From positions 57,135-121,134 of the forward strand of contig CAZWMD010000008.1 of NCBI GenBank assembly GCA_964634815.1: a stretch of 64,000 nucleotides of DNA. The letters run 5' to 3'. The stretch comes from JALZVT01 sp964634815. Lineage in GTDB: Bacteria; Pseudomonadota; Gammaproteobacteria; Pseudomonadales; Azotimanducaceae. Under the pieces are notes generated by a model, which had not been told where the DNA came from, searched no databases, and worked only from the letters and a program-made list of their open reading frames with translations. The translations under genes were made by a program, and so were the position numbers. Of the stretch, positions 15,728-24,178 are shown one piece after another (within the stretch, counting starts at the first letter, position 1; every line of letters begins with the position of its first letter).

Positions 15728-16682
15728 AGATGGTGTTGTGGTAGCCCTTCACTCCCACCTCTTGCGCTAGCTGACTGGCAACAGGCCTGTCTTGAGACAG
15801 ACATTCAAGCGCTTTGGCAAAATCCCACTTGGGTTGCCAGTTCAGAAGTTGACGCGCCTTACGGTTGCTGTAAACGCGATCGAGCACCGGCAGTAGCTGC
15901 AAATTGCGCCGGGCGTAGAGATCGGCCAGGCCCGGATAGAGTGCCTCGACGACCGGTGGCGCATTCTTCCCCAGGGCGTCGAGTTGGGTCTGGTTAAATG
16001 GCGTTGTCGCGCTGATAACAAACAGTTCGTGGCCGAGTTTTGCAGCGTACTGAGCCGCGAGGAAGTGTGCACTGACCGCATCTTCCAGATCAACACGGCG
16101 ATACAGGAATTCGTTGGCTTTCAGATTATCTGCGCTATAGCTTGCCTGTTTTTGTTTGTCATCGTCGTCTTCCGGGAAGAATCTGGAGGTTCGCAATACA
16201 ATGCAGTTAAGGCCCTGGTTGCGATGGGCTGATCGACACAGATCTTCTGCTGCGAGTTTGGTAGCCCCGTAGATGTTCTTGACCGCAGGCACTACAGACT
16301 CATCGATCCACGCAGCGGGCTCACCCGGCGCAGGGTTGAGTGCATCACCAAAAACACTGGTGGTACTGGTGAACACAAAGGCATCAACCTTGGCTTTGGC
16401 GGCGGCTTCGAGCAGATTCAGAGTGCCGATGATATTGGTCTGGATGAAGTCCTCGGAACTGTGAGTGACAATATGTGGTTTGTGCAGGGTGGCGGTGTGA
16501 TAGACACACTTGATACCTTGCATGGCTTTGGTGGTGGTCTCTGGATTTGTGATTGAACCGATCATGGTGGTGTAAGGAGACGCCTTGATGTCCAGCCCCA
16601 CCGGGCGCTCACCGGCTTGACGCAGTGCGCGCATCAGCGCTTCGCCGAGATGGCCTGCACTGCCGGTGACCAGAATGCTCAT
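15693..16682 (-). CDS. NAD-dependent epimerase/dehydratase
   Basis: 329-residue extended SDR: Rossmann motif TGSAGHLGEAL at the N-terminus, TSTTSVFG, and the catalytic YGATK (YxxxK, about residue 140). Lower C-terminal homology covers the substrate region. Enzymes of this type act on nucleotide sugars or related sterols and lactones; the substrate is not assigned. A short head-to-head gap of 111 bases separates it from AMP nucleosidase, and its 3' end overlaps the lactone-oxidase gene, which may hint at a joint sugar-related role (inference). Confidence 0.88.
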   Translation of the reverse strand: MSILVTGSAGHLGEALMRALRQAGERPVGLDIKASPYTTMIGSITNPETTTKAMQGIKCVYHTATLHKPHIVTHSSEDFIQTNIIGTLNLLEAAAKAKVDAFVFTSTTSVFGDALNPAPGEPAAWIDESVVPAVKNIYGATKLAAEDLCRSAHRNQGLNCIVLRTSRFFPEDDDDKQKQASYSADNLKANEFLYRRVDLEDAVSAHFLAAQYAAKLGHELFVISATTPFNQTQLDALGKNAPPVVEALYPGLADLYARRNLQLLPVLDRVYSNRKARQLLNWQPKWDFAKALECLSQDRPVASQLAQEVGVKGYHNTIFTDGPYPVETS

Positions 16683-16793
16683 CGAGATTTGGCTGCTTGC
16701 ATCTTCAATGCTCGTCGATTGTGAGTAAGAGTCACAATTTTGTACTTCCCAGACCTGTCTGCAAGTGATAGAACTGGTTATGGAAAAATTAAT

Positions 16794-17582
16794 ATGAAGA
16801 CTAAGTCAGACATAGTTCAAGACTGGCTGCCACGTTACACCGGAACCCCGCTCGATGCCTTTGGTGAGTACATTTTGCTCACTAACTTCCACGATTACGT
16901 TCGTCGCTTTGCCGAGCGTTTTGACGTCGAAGTTAAGGGCGCATCTGGTCCGATGCAAACCGCTACCTCCGACAATATCACCATGATTAACTTTGGCATG
17001 GGCAGTCCTCAGGCCGCTACCGTGATGGATCTGTTGTCGGCGGTGTCCCCCAAGGCTGCCCTGTTTCTGGGCAAGTGTGGTGGGCTTAAAGACAAAATTT
17101 CCGTAGGCGATCTGATTCTGCCCATTGCGGCGATTCGCGGCGAAGGTACCAGCAGTGATTATCTGCCCAAAGAAATCCCTGCGCTGCCGTCGTTCCGATT
17201 ACAGACAGCGGTAAGTCACAGCATCCGTAAGTATGAACAGGACTACTGGACCGGTACGGTCTACTCCACCAACCGCAGGGTCTGGGAACACGATGGTGAG
17301 TTTCGAGAGTATCTTCGCCGGGCGCGGGCCAGTGCGATTGATATGGAGACGGCAACCATCTTCACCGTAGGCTTTGTCAACAAGATTCCTCATGGGGCGT
17401 TGTTGTTGGTGTCAGATCTGCCCATGCAGCCCGATGGCATCAAAACGGCAGAGTCTGACGCCCGCGTAAGTGCTGATTTTGTTCAGCGGCACCTCGATAT
17501 TGGGATTGATGCCATTGTTGAGCTCGCAAACTCCGGTGAGTCTGTGAAGCACCTGAGATTTGAATCCTCATCACCGGAGTAG
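16794..17582 (+). CDS. amn: AMP nucleosidase, short form
   Basis: 262 residues. It hydrolyses AMP to adenine and ribose 5-phosphate in the cytoplasm. Nucleoside-phosphorylase fold: FGMGSPQAATVMDLL, LGKCGGLKDKISVGDLILP, and the substrate-binding IDMETATIFTVGF with downstream SDLPMQPDGIKT. The length matches the compact AMP nucleosidases lacking the N-terminal regulatory domain of the E. coli enzyme. ATG 16794 begins the recognisable KTKSDIVQDW; the ribosome site is weak. Thirty bases before the nucleoside hydrolase, same strand: likely co-transcribed. Confidence 0.9.
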   Translation: MKTKSDIVQDWLPRYTGTPLDAFGEYILLTNFHDYVRRFAERFDVEVKGASGPMQTATSDNITMINFGMGSPQAATVMDLLSAVSPKAALFLGKCGGLKDKISVGDLILPIAAIRGEGTSSDYLPKEIPALPSFRLQTAVSHSIRKYEQDYWTGTVYSTNRRVWEHDGEFREYLRRARASAIDMETATIFTVGFVNKIPHGALLLVSDLPMQPDGIKTAESDARVSADFVQRHLDIGIDAIVELANSGESVKHLRFESSSPE

Positions 17583-17612
17583 CGCCGATTGGCGCTCAAA
17601 TAGGTCTGATTC

Positions 17613-18646
17613 TTGAAGAAAGTAATTTTTGATACCGACATTGGGATAGACGATGCGGTGGCGCTGTTGTTGCTTGAGGCAAGTCCTGAGGTGGAGCTTC
17701 TGGCCATTGTCACCGGCTTTGGCAACGCAAGCCTTGATACCACCACTCGTAACGCTCTATATATGAAAGAGCGATTTGATATTGCTGCGCCCGTTCACCG
17801 GGGGGCCGCTGAGGCACTTGCCGAGCGATTGGGTGACGCGGTACCAGACTTTGTCCACGGCAAGAACGGGTTGGGTGATATAGAGCTTTGGGAACCGAGT
17901 CTGGTTCCTGAAACCGAGCCAGGATCAGACGCCATCATTCGTCTCGCCAAAGCCCATCCCGGGGAAATTTCTCTGGTGGCTGTAGGACGGATGACCAATG
18001 TTGCCCGCGCGTTGCAGTCCTGCCCGGAGCTGCCGGGGCTTTTGAAAGAAATTGTGATTATGGGCGGCGTGTTTGGCTACAACGGTCACCGGGGAANNNN
18101 NNNNNNNNNNNNNNNNNNNNNNNNNNNNNNNNNNNNNNNNNNNNNNNNNNNNNNNNNNNNNNNNNNNNNNNNNNNNNNNNNNNNNNNNNNNNNNNNCTGG
18201 CGGCTGACATTGTGCTGGGGTGTGGCGCCAAAACTGTAGTGGTGGGTCTTGATGTGACCATGGAAACCATTGTCGATAACGCCTGGTTCGAGGCCGTGCG
18301 TGATCATGGTGGCGATGTTGGCAAGCTGATTCATGACAGCAACCAGTTCTATCTAGCGTTTCATCACAGCAAGAGTGGCGTCTATGAATGTCCTGTGCAT
18401 GACGCCAGTGCCATCGCTTATTTGCTGCGGCCCGAATTATTTACCACGCAAACCGCGGTGGTGCGGGTGGCAACCGACGGGATTGCCATTGGTCAAACCA
18501 TCCACGCCGACCCGGAGCCTTACTATGACATCAAAGCCTGGCACGACCGGCCGACGGTTGAGATCTGTATTGGTGTCGATGGTGCGCGCGTAGCGCACTT
18601 TATTGGTGAGAGTTTTGGGGTTCCGTCTGATGTGACTCAGGCTTGA
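17613..18646 (+). CDS. Nucleoside hydrolase (IUNH family), interrupted by a scaffold gap
   Basis: Splits a nucleoside N-glycosidic bond to base plus ribose. The start must be TTG 17613: a stop lies two codons upstream and the calcium-binding DTDIGIDDAVA follows at once. After MGGVFGYNGHRG comes the 100-N gap, then LAADIVLGCGAK to the C-terminus, including HDASAIAYLL with the conserved HD. The two halves are in different frames with 100 N, so the true gap length differs. In relatives only about 12-20 residues separate these points, so roughly 40-60 bases are missing (inference). The 3' end overlaps the convergent permease by 47 bases. Confidence 0.88.
18097..18196. other. Assembly gap (100 N) in nucleoside hydrolase
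   Basis: Placeholder gap. No repeat is visible at its edges. The flanks encode adjoining parts of one nucleoside hydrolase in two frames, so the break in frame is an artefact of the placeholder length, not a frameshift. Confidence 0.95.
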
Positions 18647-20258
18647 CCTGCAAGGGTTCTGACACAGACAGCTTTGTGCGTAATCCCAGATGGACGGCCA
18701 GAATCGCGGTAGCTGCAAGCGCGTAGCCAGCAACCCATTCCCAGGCCGGGCCGAGTCTGCTCACCACATCGTTTTCCAGAACCTCAAAGCGATGGCTGAT
18801 GCCCAGCAGGGCAAACAGGGCTGCGCCCGCCAGCCACACCATCAGCGCGCGGAAATTACCATCGATGCAGGCCACGCCGATCGCGGTAACCAACAGCGAG
18901 GTCATCATCCAGCCTTTCTCAAGCGCAAATACACCTGATGCAAAAATATTGTTGGCCTGCAGCGTAGTGAGGAATTCTGGTGTGATTGGATTATCTGTAT
19001 CGCCCATACCCGCGCCAGTGAGTGAGCGCAGCATCAAGGTGGCTGCAAACGCCGCTACGCCGGGCATCAGACCCAGGGCCACGGCCGGTGCGTAACGCTT
19101 GTCGACATCTGCCATCGCCTGTCCACATACCGAAACCCCAACCCAAACCAGAATGGCCATGCCCGCTTCAATGGGCACAAGCCGGGTGACCAGTGCAAAA
19201 CTGCCGGTAAAGCACAGAAGCGCCACAGCCACACCCGACATCAGGGAGTAGGCATGTCCAGCACCAACTGCTTTCCATGCAATGTGGCCAACATAGATCG
19301 TTGTGGGGTAAGGAGAGCCGAACAGACCTGCGGTAATTGATCCGACGCCATTGACCGTAAGCGCGCCCTTCATGGATACCGGATCACCGGTTGCCCGAGC
19401 GGCCTCGACCACTACGAGCGAACCCAGAGTGCTAAACAGCGCGATGGGAATAAGCACGTCCATCCGCGACCAGGCTTGTTCGAGGAGTGGCCAGGCTTCG
19501 AGTGCTGCGAACTGCGGCAGGAACAGGCCGCCAGCGAATGTAACTTCCGTCATCTGCGCAATAGGGCCATTGAATCCGAACCAATGGCACAGCCAGGCAA
19601 GACTCACGCCGACAACCAGGATGATTAGGCCGGCAGGCAACCCGAAGCGCAGTTTTATGCGCCCCGCGTAGAGGTAGATCATCAGAAACAGTACGGGTAA
19701 ACCCACGATTGGGTAGTGATAGCTGCGAGAAAAGTAATCGGCGCCAATAAACAACAGGCCGATAGCGGCAAGGGCAGTCAACATGGCTGCCGGTGGCAAA
19801 TTCTTGCGCAACCAGGGAGCTATGCCCGCCACCAGCAACTCAAAAACACCACTCAGAATGCACCCGGCGATGCCTGCAAGCCAAGCCATCTGGTTGGCCT
19901 CTTCGGCACTTAACCCCTGACTGAGCGCAAACTGCTTTGCGGGATACATGACATAGAAGGTGAACAAGAAGATGGGTAGCAGATTAACCCCGTACGGTAG
20001 TGCGCATACTCTCTGGCCCGGATGGCTTTTGGACAGTTTTTTAGCTTCAACAAAAAACCAGACGTTGCCAACCAGTACGCCAAGAGCGAGACCGGGAAGT
20101 ACCTTTTGAAAAACCAGCTCGGTCGAAAAATCCAGCGCAAACAGGCACAGATTGGTGAGCAACAGGATGTCTATCAGATTGTTCAGGAACAGGCCAAAAA
20201 AGGCATCGAGATCGCCACGCTGAATTCCGCTGGAAGCGCTCGCGTGCTCTGTACTCAT
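18600..20258 (-). CDS. NCS2-type purine/xanthine permease
   Basis: 552 residues with about 12-14 hydrophobic segments and short polar ends; inner membrane. It has the NCS2/AzgA-like features LPYGVNLLPIFLFTFYVMYPA near TM3, LFSTLGSLVVVEAARATGDP, and NGVGSITAGLFGSPYPTTIYVGHIAWKAVGAG in the substrate-binding half-helices. Probably a proton-coupled importer of purine bases. It is the last gene of the exported-nucleoside operon: its ATG overlaps the P450 stop by four bases. It would bring in bases released outside or in the periplasm (inference). Confidence 0.85.
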   Translation of the reverse strand: MSTEHASASSGIQRGDLDAFFGLFLNNLIDILLLTNLCLFALDFSTELVFQKVLPGLALGVLVGNVWFFVEAKKLSKSHPGQRVCALPYGVNLLPIFLFTFYVMYPAKQFALSQGLSAEEANQMAWLAGIAGCILSGVFELLVAGIAPWLRKNLPPAAMLTALAAIGLLFIGADYFSRSYHYPIVGLPVLFLMIYLYAGRIKLRFGLPAGLIILVVGVSLAWLCHWFGFNGPIAQMTEVTFAGGLFLPQFAALEAWPLLEQAWSRMDVLIPIALFSTLGSLVVVEAARATGDPVSMKGALTVNGVGSITAGLFGSPYPTTIYVGHIAWKAVGAGHAYSLMSGVAVALLCFTGSFALVTRLVPIEAGMAILVWVGVSVCGQAMADVDKRYAPAVALGLMPGVAAFAATLMLRSLTGAGMGDTDNPITPEFLTTLQANNIFASGVFALEKGWMMTSLLVTAIGVACIDGNFRALMVWLAGAALFALLGISHRFEVLENDVVSRLGPAWEWVAGYALAATAILAVHLGLRTKLSVSEPLQVKPESHQTEPQNSHQ

Positions 20259-21643
20259 CTAGGCTGGAGCGCCAGATGCATCTGTGTCGCCCGAGGAGAA
20301 AAATCTATTTCCGGCCGAATTTTCACGCTTCTTGGTTCGTTGAGCTCAGGTGAGCCGGTTGGATCTTTGGCGATGTACTTCTTGCTCAGGACGGCTGCGG
20401 TGAGTGGCAGCAATACTCTTGAGACCCCCATGCCAAGACAAAGATGCGTTCCGCCCCCATAGGCATTGGCCCGCGGGGTGGCGTTGTTGAGCCAGCGCTT
20501 GGGCTCAAACTCTTGCGCGTTTGGGTAGCGCTGATCGTCGAAGTGCGAAAGCCCAATCATCTGTTGCACATGAGTGCCCGCGGGCACGTGGTAACCCAGC
20601 ACATCCAGATCCCGGGTGCTGGTTTTTGGGACAACCGGAGCTGGCAGGAAGCAACGTTCGGTTTCAAAAATGGTCGCTTGAAGCATTGGGAATTGCTTTA
20701 GGCCGCGCTGCAGCAGGTCGGGCAGTTCTGGCAGGGAAATCCTCGCGAGTTCGTTATCAAGTTCAGCCTGCCATTGGGGGGCTTTGTCTAGGGCCCACAC
20801 CATGCAACAGGCAAGATTGGCGATGTTGCCGACACCCGCGAGCATCAGCAGATACACCACGTTTCGCAGCTCGTTAGCTCGAAGCGGTGTGAGTTCTTCC
20901 TGCAGATCTCGATCGAGCATTTCCTGCAAGGTATCTTGCGGTAACTGCTGGTTGTCCGAAGGCGTGAGTCTTGCCTGTGCGATGTCGTCAAAGGTTTGGA
21001 ACGCCCTGGTTTTCAGGCCCAGGTAGTCTGGATGCTGATGCCACTGAAGCTGTTGATTGTGAGGGAGCTGCAAGCCGGCGATAAACCACTCCTCGAACGC
21101 CGTCAGATCTCGCAGTTGGGACTCGCTTAGTTCTTCCTTTACCTGGGATCTGGACAAAGCGCGAGCATAGCTGATGCAAAGTTCGGCGTGCAGATCGACC
21201 GGCTGTTCACTGAAACCTGCCATATCGGTGACCAGGGTTTGCGCAATAGTGTTGATGTCGCGACTGATTGCGTTAATCCCAAAACCGGGCAGTAAGAGTT
21301 TGCGGCTGCGTCTGTGGGTATCACCGTCTTGCTGGGTGATGTGGGTACTGCCCATCTCACGCAAGAAAAACTTGCCGCTGCTGGTTGGGGGCCCGTACAG
21401 CCAGTCCTCAGGTGCTTTCCAGGCCCGCCGATCGGTTTCGTGGTTGCATAGAATCAGTTGCTCTTCACCGTTAATCTCGGCCAGAAGAACCGGGCCGAGT
21501 TTGTCGATGACGGTCTGCCAGGAGCGCGCTGTGTAACCGAGAAAATCCGGTTGCAAGGGGCTTGGCTTAAGCGAAGGTTCTAAGTCAGTACTGGATATGC
21601 GTGGGGGAGATAGGGGCATTGGCGAGGCGTTAGTGCTGTGCAC
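20255..21643 (-). CDS. Cytochrome P450 with an atypical I-helix
   Basis: 462 residues, soluble bacterial type. Heme-thiolate loop AYGGGTHLCLG (Cys402), ExxR as ETER (327-330), C-helix HRRSR (110-114). The I-helix reads LAGVGNIAN (268-276): the usual acid-threonine pair (AGxE/DT) is replaced by Gly-Asn. Asn at the Thr site is known in P450cin, so activity is possible with altered proton delivery. Start ATG 21643 overlaps the AHSA1 gene by 14 bases, and its stop overlaps the permease ATG, so it is firmly in the operon. It may oxidise a modified purine or nucleoside; that is inference from context only. No redox partner is nearby. Confidence 0.88.
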   Translation of the reverse strand: MHSTNASPMPLSPPRISSTDLEPSLKPSPLQPDFLGYTARSWQTVIDKLGPVLLAEINGEEQLILCNHETDRRAWKAPEDWLYGPPTSSGKFFLREMGSTHITQQDGDTHRRSRKLLLPGFGINAISRDINTIAQTLVTDMAGFSEQPVDLHAELCISYARALSRSQVKEELSESQLRDLTAFEEWFIAGLQLPHNQQLQWHQHPDYLGLKTRAFQTFDDIAQARLTPSDNQQLPQDTLQEMLDRDLQEELTPLRANELRNVVYLLMLAGVGNIANLACCMVWALDKAPQWQAELDNELARISLPELPDLLQRGLKQFPMLQATIFETERCFLPAPVVPKTSTRDLDVLGYHVPAGTHVQQMIGLSHFDDQRYPNAQEFEPKRWLNNATPRANAYGGGTHLCLGMGVSRVLLPLTAAVLSKKYIAKDPTGSPELNEPRSVKIRPEIDFSPRATQMHLALQPR

Positions 21644-22031
21644 GAGCTAAGTATTCGCCAAGACCCGCAACATAGCTGTCCCAACCGTCGCAGTGTCTGC
21701 TGCGAGAGTCTTCACTTAAGAACATGCCATGATGCAGTTGCAGCTCTGTGCCGTCTGCGTGGTCGCTGAACAGCACGTCAACCTCGGTGGTCTCTTCATC
21801 CCCCTCCCAATGCCAGCTGTAGCGCAGATGTCGGTTTTGCTCTACGGCAATGAAGGCACCCTCGTTGAAAGCGGTGAAGCCATCGCCCGCTGCATACAGC
21901 CGGTAGTGTCCGCCGACTTCCGGCTTAATGTCCATGCGGGTTGCCGGAGGGATCACCGTATCGTTGGATACCCAGGCTGCAAAAACCGTTGCAGGCGGAA
22001 AGGGCAGTATCCAGACGGATTCGATGTGCAT
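21630..22031 (-). CDS. AHSA1/SRPBCC-family protein
   Basis: 133 residues of the START-like ligand-binding fold: PFPPATVFAAWVSNDTVIPPATRMDIKPEVGGHYRL at the start and GWDSYVAGLGEYL at the end are typical of AHSA1 domains (usual consensus GW...L..L...L). Such small proteins bind hydrophobic ligands or act on polyketide-like compounds; many are of unknown role. Three bases after the deaminase stop and overlapping the P450 start, so co-translated with both. Possibly a carrier for the P450 substrate (inference). Confidence 0.82.
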   Translation of the reverse strand: MHIESVWILPFPPATVFAAWVSNDTVIPPATRMDIKPEVGGHYRLYAAGDGFTAFNEGAFIAVEQNRHLRYSWHWEGDEETTEVDVLFSDHADGTELQLHHGMFLSEDSRSRHCDGWDSYVAGLGEYLARAQH

Positions 22032-22034
22032 GGC

Positions 22035-23066
22035 TCACTCCGCGTGTGATTGCGTATAGTCGTCTATGCGTTGCAGGAAAATCGACTTCTGCGCCTGATT
22101 CAGGAAACTTGCCTCAAAACTGTTGCGGGCAAGGGTCACTGCCTGGTGGTTGGTCATGGCGAGATCCTCGGCCATGGCGGCGTAGTTTGCGTTCAGAAAA
22201 CCACCGAAGTACGTCGGGTCATCTGAATTCACCGTCACGGCAATACCAGCCTCAAGCAATTGCAGAATATTGTGATCCTTCATGTGGTCTACCACACACA
22301 GGCGAACGTTGGATAATGGGCAGACCGTCAGAGGGATCTGCTGATCTTTCAAATACTGCATCAGTTTTGGATCTTCACTGCTGCGAACGCCGTGATCGAT
22401 ACGATCCACTTTCAGGGCGTTGATTGCTCCCCATACGTACTCCGGTGGCCCTTCTTCACCAGCATGGGCAACACAGCGCCAGCCCAGTGCTCTCGCTCGT
22501 TCAAACGCCGGTGCAAACGGTTCGGGAGGGAACGCCAGTTCAGAACTGTCGAGCCCCACGGCCGCGATGGCTTCACCAAAAGGTTCTGCCTGATCCAGTA
22601 CCTCTAATGCAGACTCCACAGGCAAGTGGCGAACAATGTTCATTAGCAATAAAGCGCTTTGACCCCATTCGGCGCGGGCATCTGCAATGGCCTGGGTAAT
22701 CCCGGACATCACCACCTCAAACGGGATGCCACGTTCGGTATGCGCTTGTGGGTCGAAACCGATCTCGGTGTGCAGAATGTTCTCTGCGCGACAGACTTCC
22801 AGGTAGTCGCGGGTCATTGCGTAGAAGTCCTGCTCGGTTTGCAGCACGCTTGCGCCGAGGTAGTACAGGTCAAGAAAACTCTGCAGATCTACAAAGTTGT
22901 AGGCTTCCAGTAACGCAGCTTCATCTTTGTAGGGCAGCTCAACCCGGTTGGCGTCAGCCAGATTCATCAGTCGCTCGGGCGTGATGCTGCCTTCGATATG
23001 CAGGTGCAGTTCGGCCTTGGGAAGGCCGTCGGTGAAACTGGAATTGGGGCTATTGTCGGTGTTCAT
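22035..23066 (-). CDS. Cytoplasmic adenine/adenosine deaminase
   Basis: 343 residues. ADA-fold zinc hydrolase with HLHIEGS (His21, His23), HAGEEG (201-206, catalytic Glu204), DRIDHGV (221-227) and VNSDDP. RIDHG in place of the RIGHG of true adenosine deaminases, and the HAGEEGPPEYVW context, resemble adenine deaminases of the Aah1/PA0148 type, so adenine is the likelier substrate; adenosine is the alternative. No signal peptide. Its ATG overlaps the upstream NUP gene stop (ATGA). It would convert imported adenine to hypoxanthine for salvage or for xanthine dehydrogenase. Confidence 0.88.
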   Translation of the reverse strand: MNTDNSPNSSFTDGLPKAELHLHIEGSITPERLMNLADANRVELPYKDEAALLEAYNFVDLQSFLDLYYLGASVLQTEQDFYAMTRDYLEVCRAENILHTEIGFDPQAHTERGIPFEVVMSGITQAIADARAEWGQSALLLMNIVRHLPVESALEVLDQAEPFGEAIAAVGLDSSELAFPPEPFAPAFERARALGWRCVAHAGEEGPPEYVWGAINALKVDRIDHGVRSSEDPKLMQYLKDQQIPLTVCPLSNVRLCVVDHMKDHNILQLLEAGIAVTVNSDDPTYFGGFLNANYAAMAEDLAMTNHQAVTLARNSFEASFLNQAQKSIFLQRIDDYTQSHAE

Positions 23067-24178
23067 TGGTCACTCGCAGGCAACGTTGTTTTGTAGGTCG
23101 ACCAGTTATCGAGCAATTCGTGAACTACCGGGGCGCCCACTCGATGCAAAGATTCTACCGCGGCACTGAGCCCGGCGTAGCCGTCATTTTCACGCAGCAG
23201 GTTTTCGGCGGCGCTCACTCCGGGAGGTTGCATGCTGTAGTTGCTGCCAGTTCGAAGTACCAGAAACCGGTCTTTATCTACCCTATTGATATTGTCGAGG
23301 TAACTTATCGAACGGAAGGTGCCGGTTTCTTCCATGGCCGAGGTGACAAAGTCGGTTGCGCCGTTCGACCAGTAACGCACCCACTGATTGGCCCAGTCGT
23401 TCATAAGTTTGCCGTGCCAGAACGTCATGGCGGCAATGTGGCCGCCGCGAGTGACAAACGGAGGTCGCTGGGCATTGGGGTGGTCAGTGTACGCTGCCCG
23501 GGCCTCAGCAAGTTCGGGCGAGTCCCCCAGGTCAACGTCTTTGGTGAGGGTGTAGGCCCAGTCCCGTAAGGCGCCATTGGTTTTGAATACCTCACCTTTG
23601 TTCTCTGGGCGGTTTGGATCAAAGGGATACTGGGTATGGCGTGCAAAGTAACCAAAGGGCCAGTCTTCGGGAATTTCTCGCGCATCAATTTCGTGCCCCA
23701 GATCGCCGTCTACCAGCCAGGTTGACCAGACGGCAGAGCCGATAGAGGCGTCTTCCGGATCAATCCCCGCGATGCCGGCGACAAGCCAGTAGGCGTTGGA
23801 TAAATCGAAGCGTTGATCGAGACCGAGCGCCATGGTGGTTGCCGCCGAGTTCATAGTACCAATGCCGGTAACGGTGCCGAGTACACCAGTTTCAGGATTA
23901 AGAAACAGATCGTGGTGGCCATGAGGAAAAGCGATTCGTTCGGTAAGATTTTCGCGTGCTTTCCACAGCTGAAACTCGCCAGCCGTGTCGCCTTCGTCTT
24001 CGCCGATCTCAAACATCGCAACGATCACAACCTTTACTTCAAAAGGTGTGGAGCACGGCTGGCCTGGAGCGCAATCTCGGAAACTGCCGGTGGCCTCCGG
24101 TTTTGGTGCATCGCAGCCCAGCATTAAAAGGCTCCCCAGCAGCAAGGAAGCGATACACAGTTTATTCGTAATGCTCAT
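23063..24178 (-). CDS. NUP-family (purine nucleoside permease/phosphorylase-like) lipoprotein
   Basis: 371 residues. A lipoprotein signal ends in LLMLGC (Cys22), so the protein is membrane-tethered and outside the cytoplasm. The rest is soluble: no further hydrophobic segments. It matches the NUP family named after fungal 'purine nucleoside permeases', with nucleoside-phosphorylase-like patterns: GIGTMNSAATTMALGL, YWLVAGIAGIDPEDASIGSAVW, DAREIPEDWPFG and a METG-like MEETGTF. Cleavage or binding of nucleosides outside the inner membrane is therefore more credible than transport (inference). Overlaps the exported ADA upstream and the deaminase downstream by four bases each. Confidence 0.88.
   Translation of the reverse strand: MSITNKLCIASLLLGSLLMLGCDAPKPEATGSFRDCAPGQPCSTPFEVKVVIVAMFEIGEDEGDTAGEFQLWKARENLTERIAFPHGHHDLFLNPETGVLGTVTGIGTMNSAATTMALGLDQRFDLSNAYWLVAGIAGIDPEDASIGSAVWSTWLVDGDLGHEIDAREIPEDWPFGYFARHTQYPFDPNRPENKGEVFKTNGALRDWAYTLTKDVDLGDSPELAEARAAYTDHPNAQRPPFVTRGGHIAAMTFWHGKLMNDWANQWVRYWSNGATDFVTSAMEETGTFRSISYLDNINRVDKDRFLVLRTGSNYSMQPPGVSAAENLLRENDGYAGLSAAVESLHRVGAPVVHELLDNWSTYKTTLPASDQ

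Noticed and set aside
18097..18196. Frameshift in the nucleoside hydrolase
   Set aside because: The change of frame occurs only across the 100-N placeholder, so true gap length explains it. The same holds for xdhC at 35236-35335.
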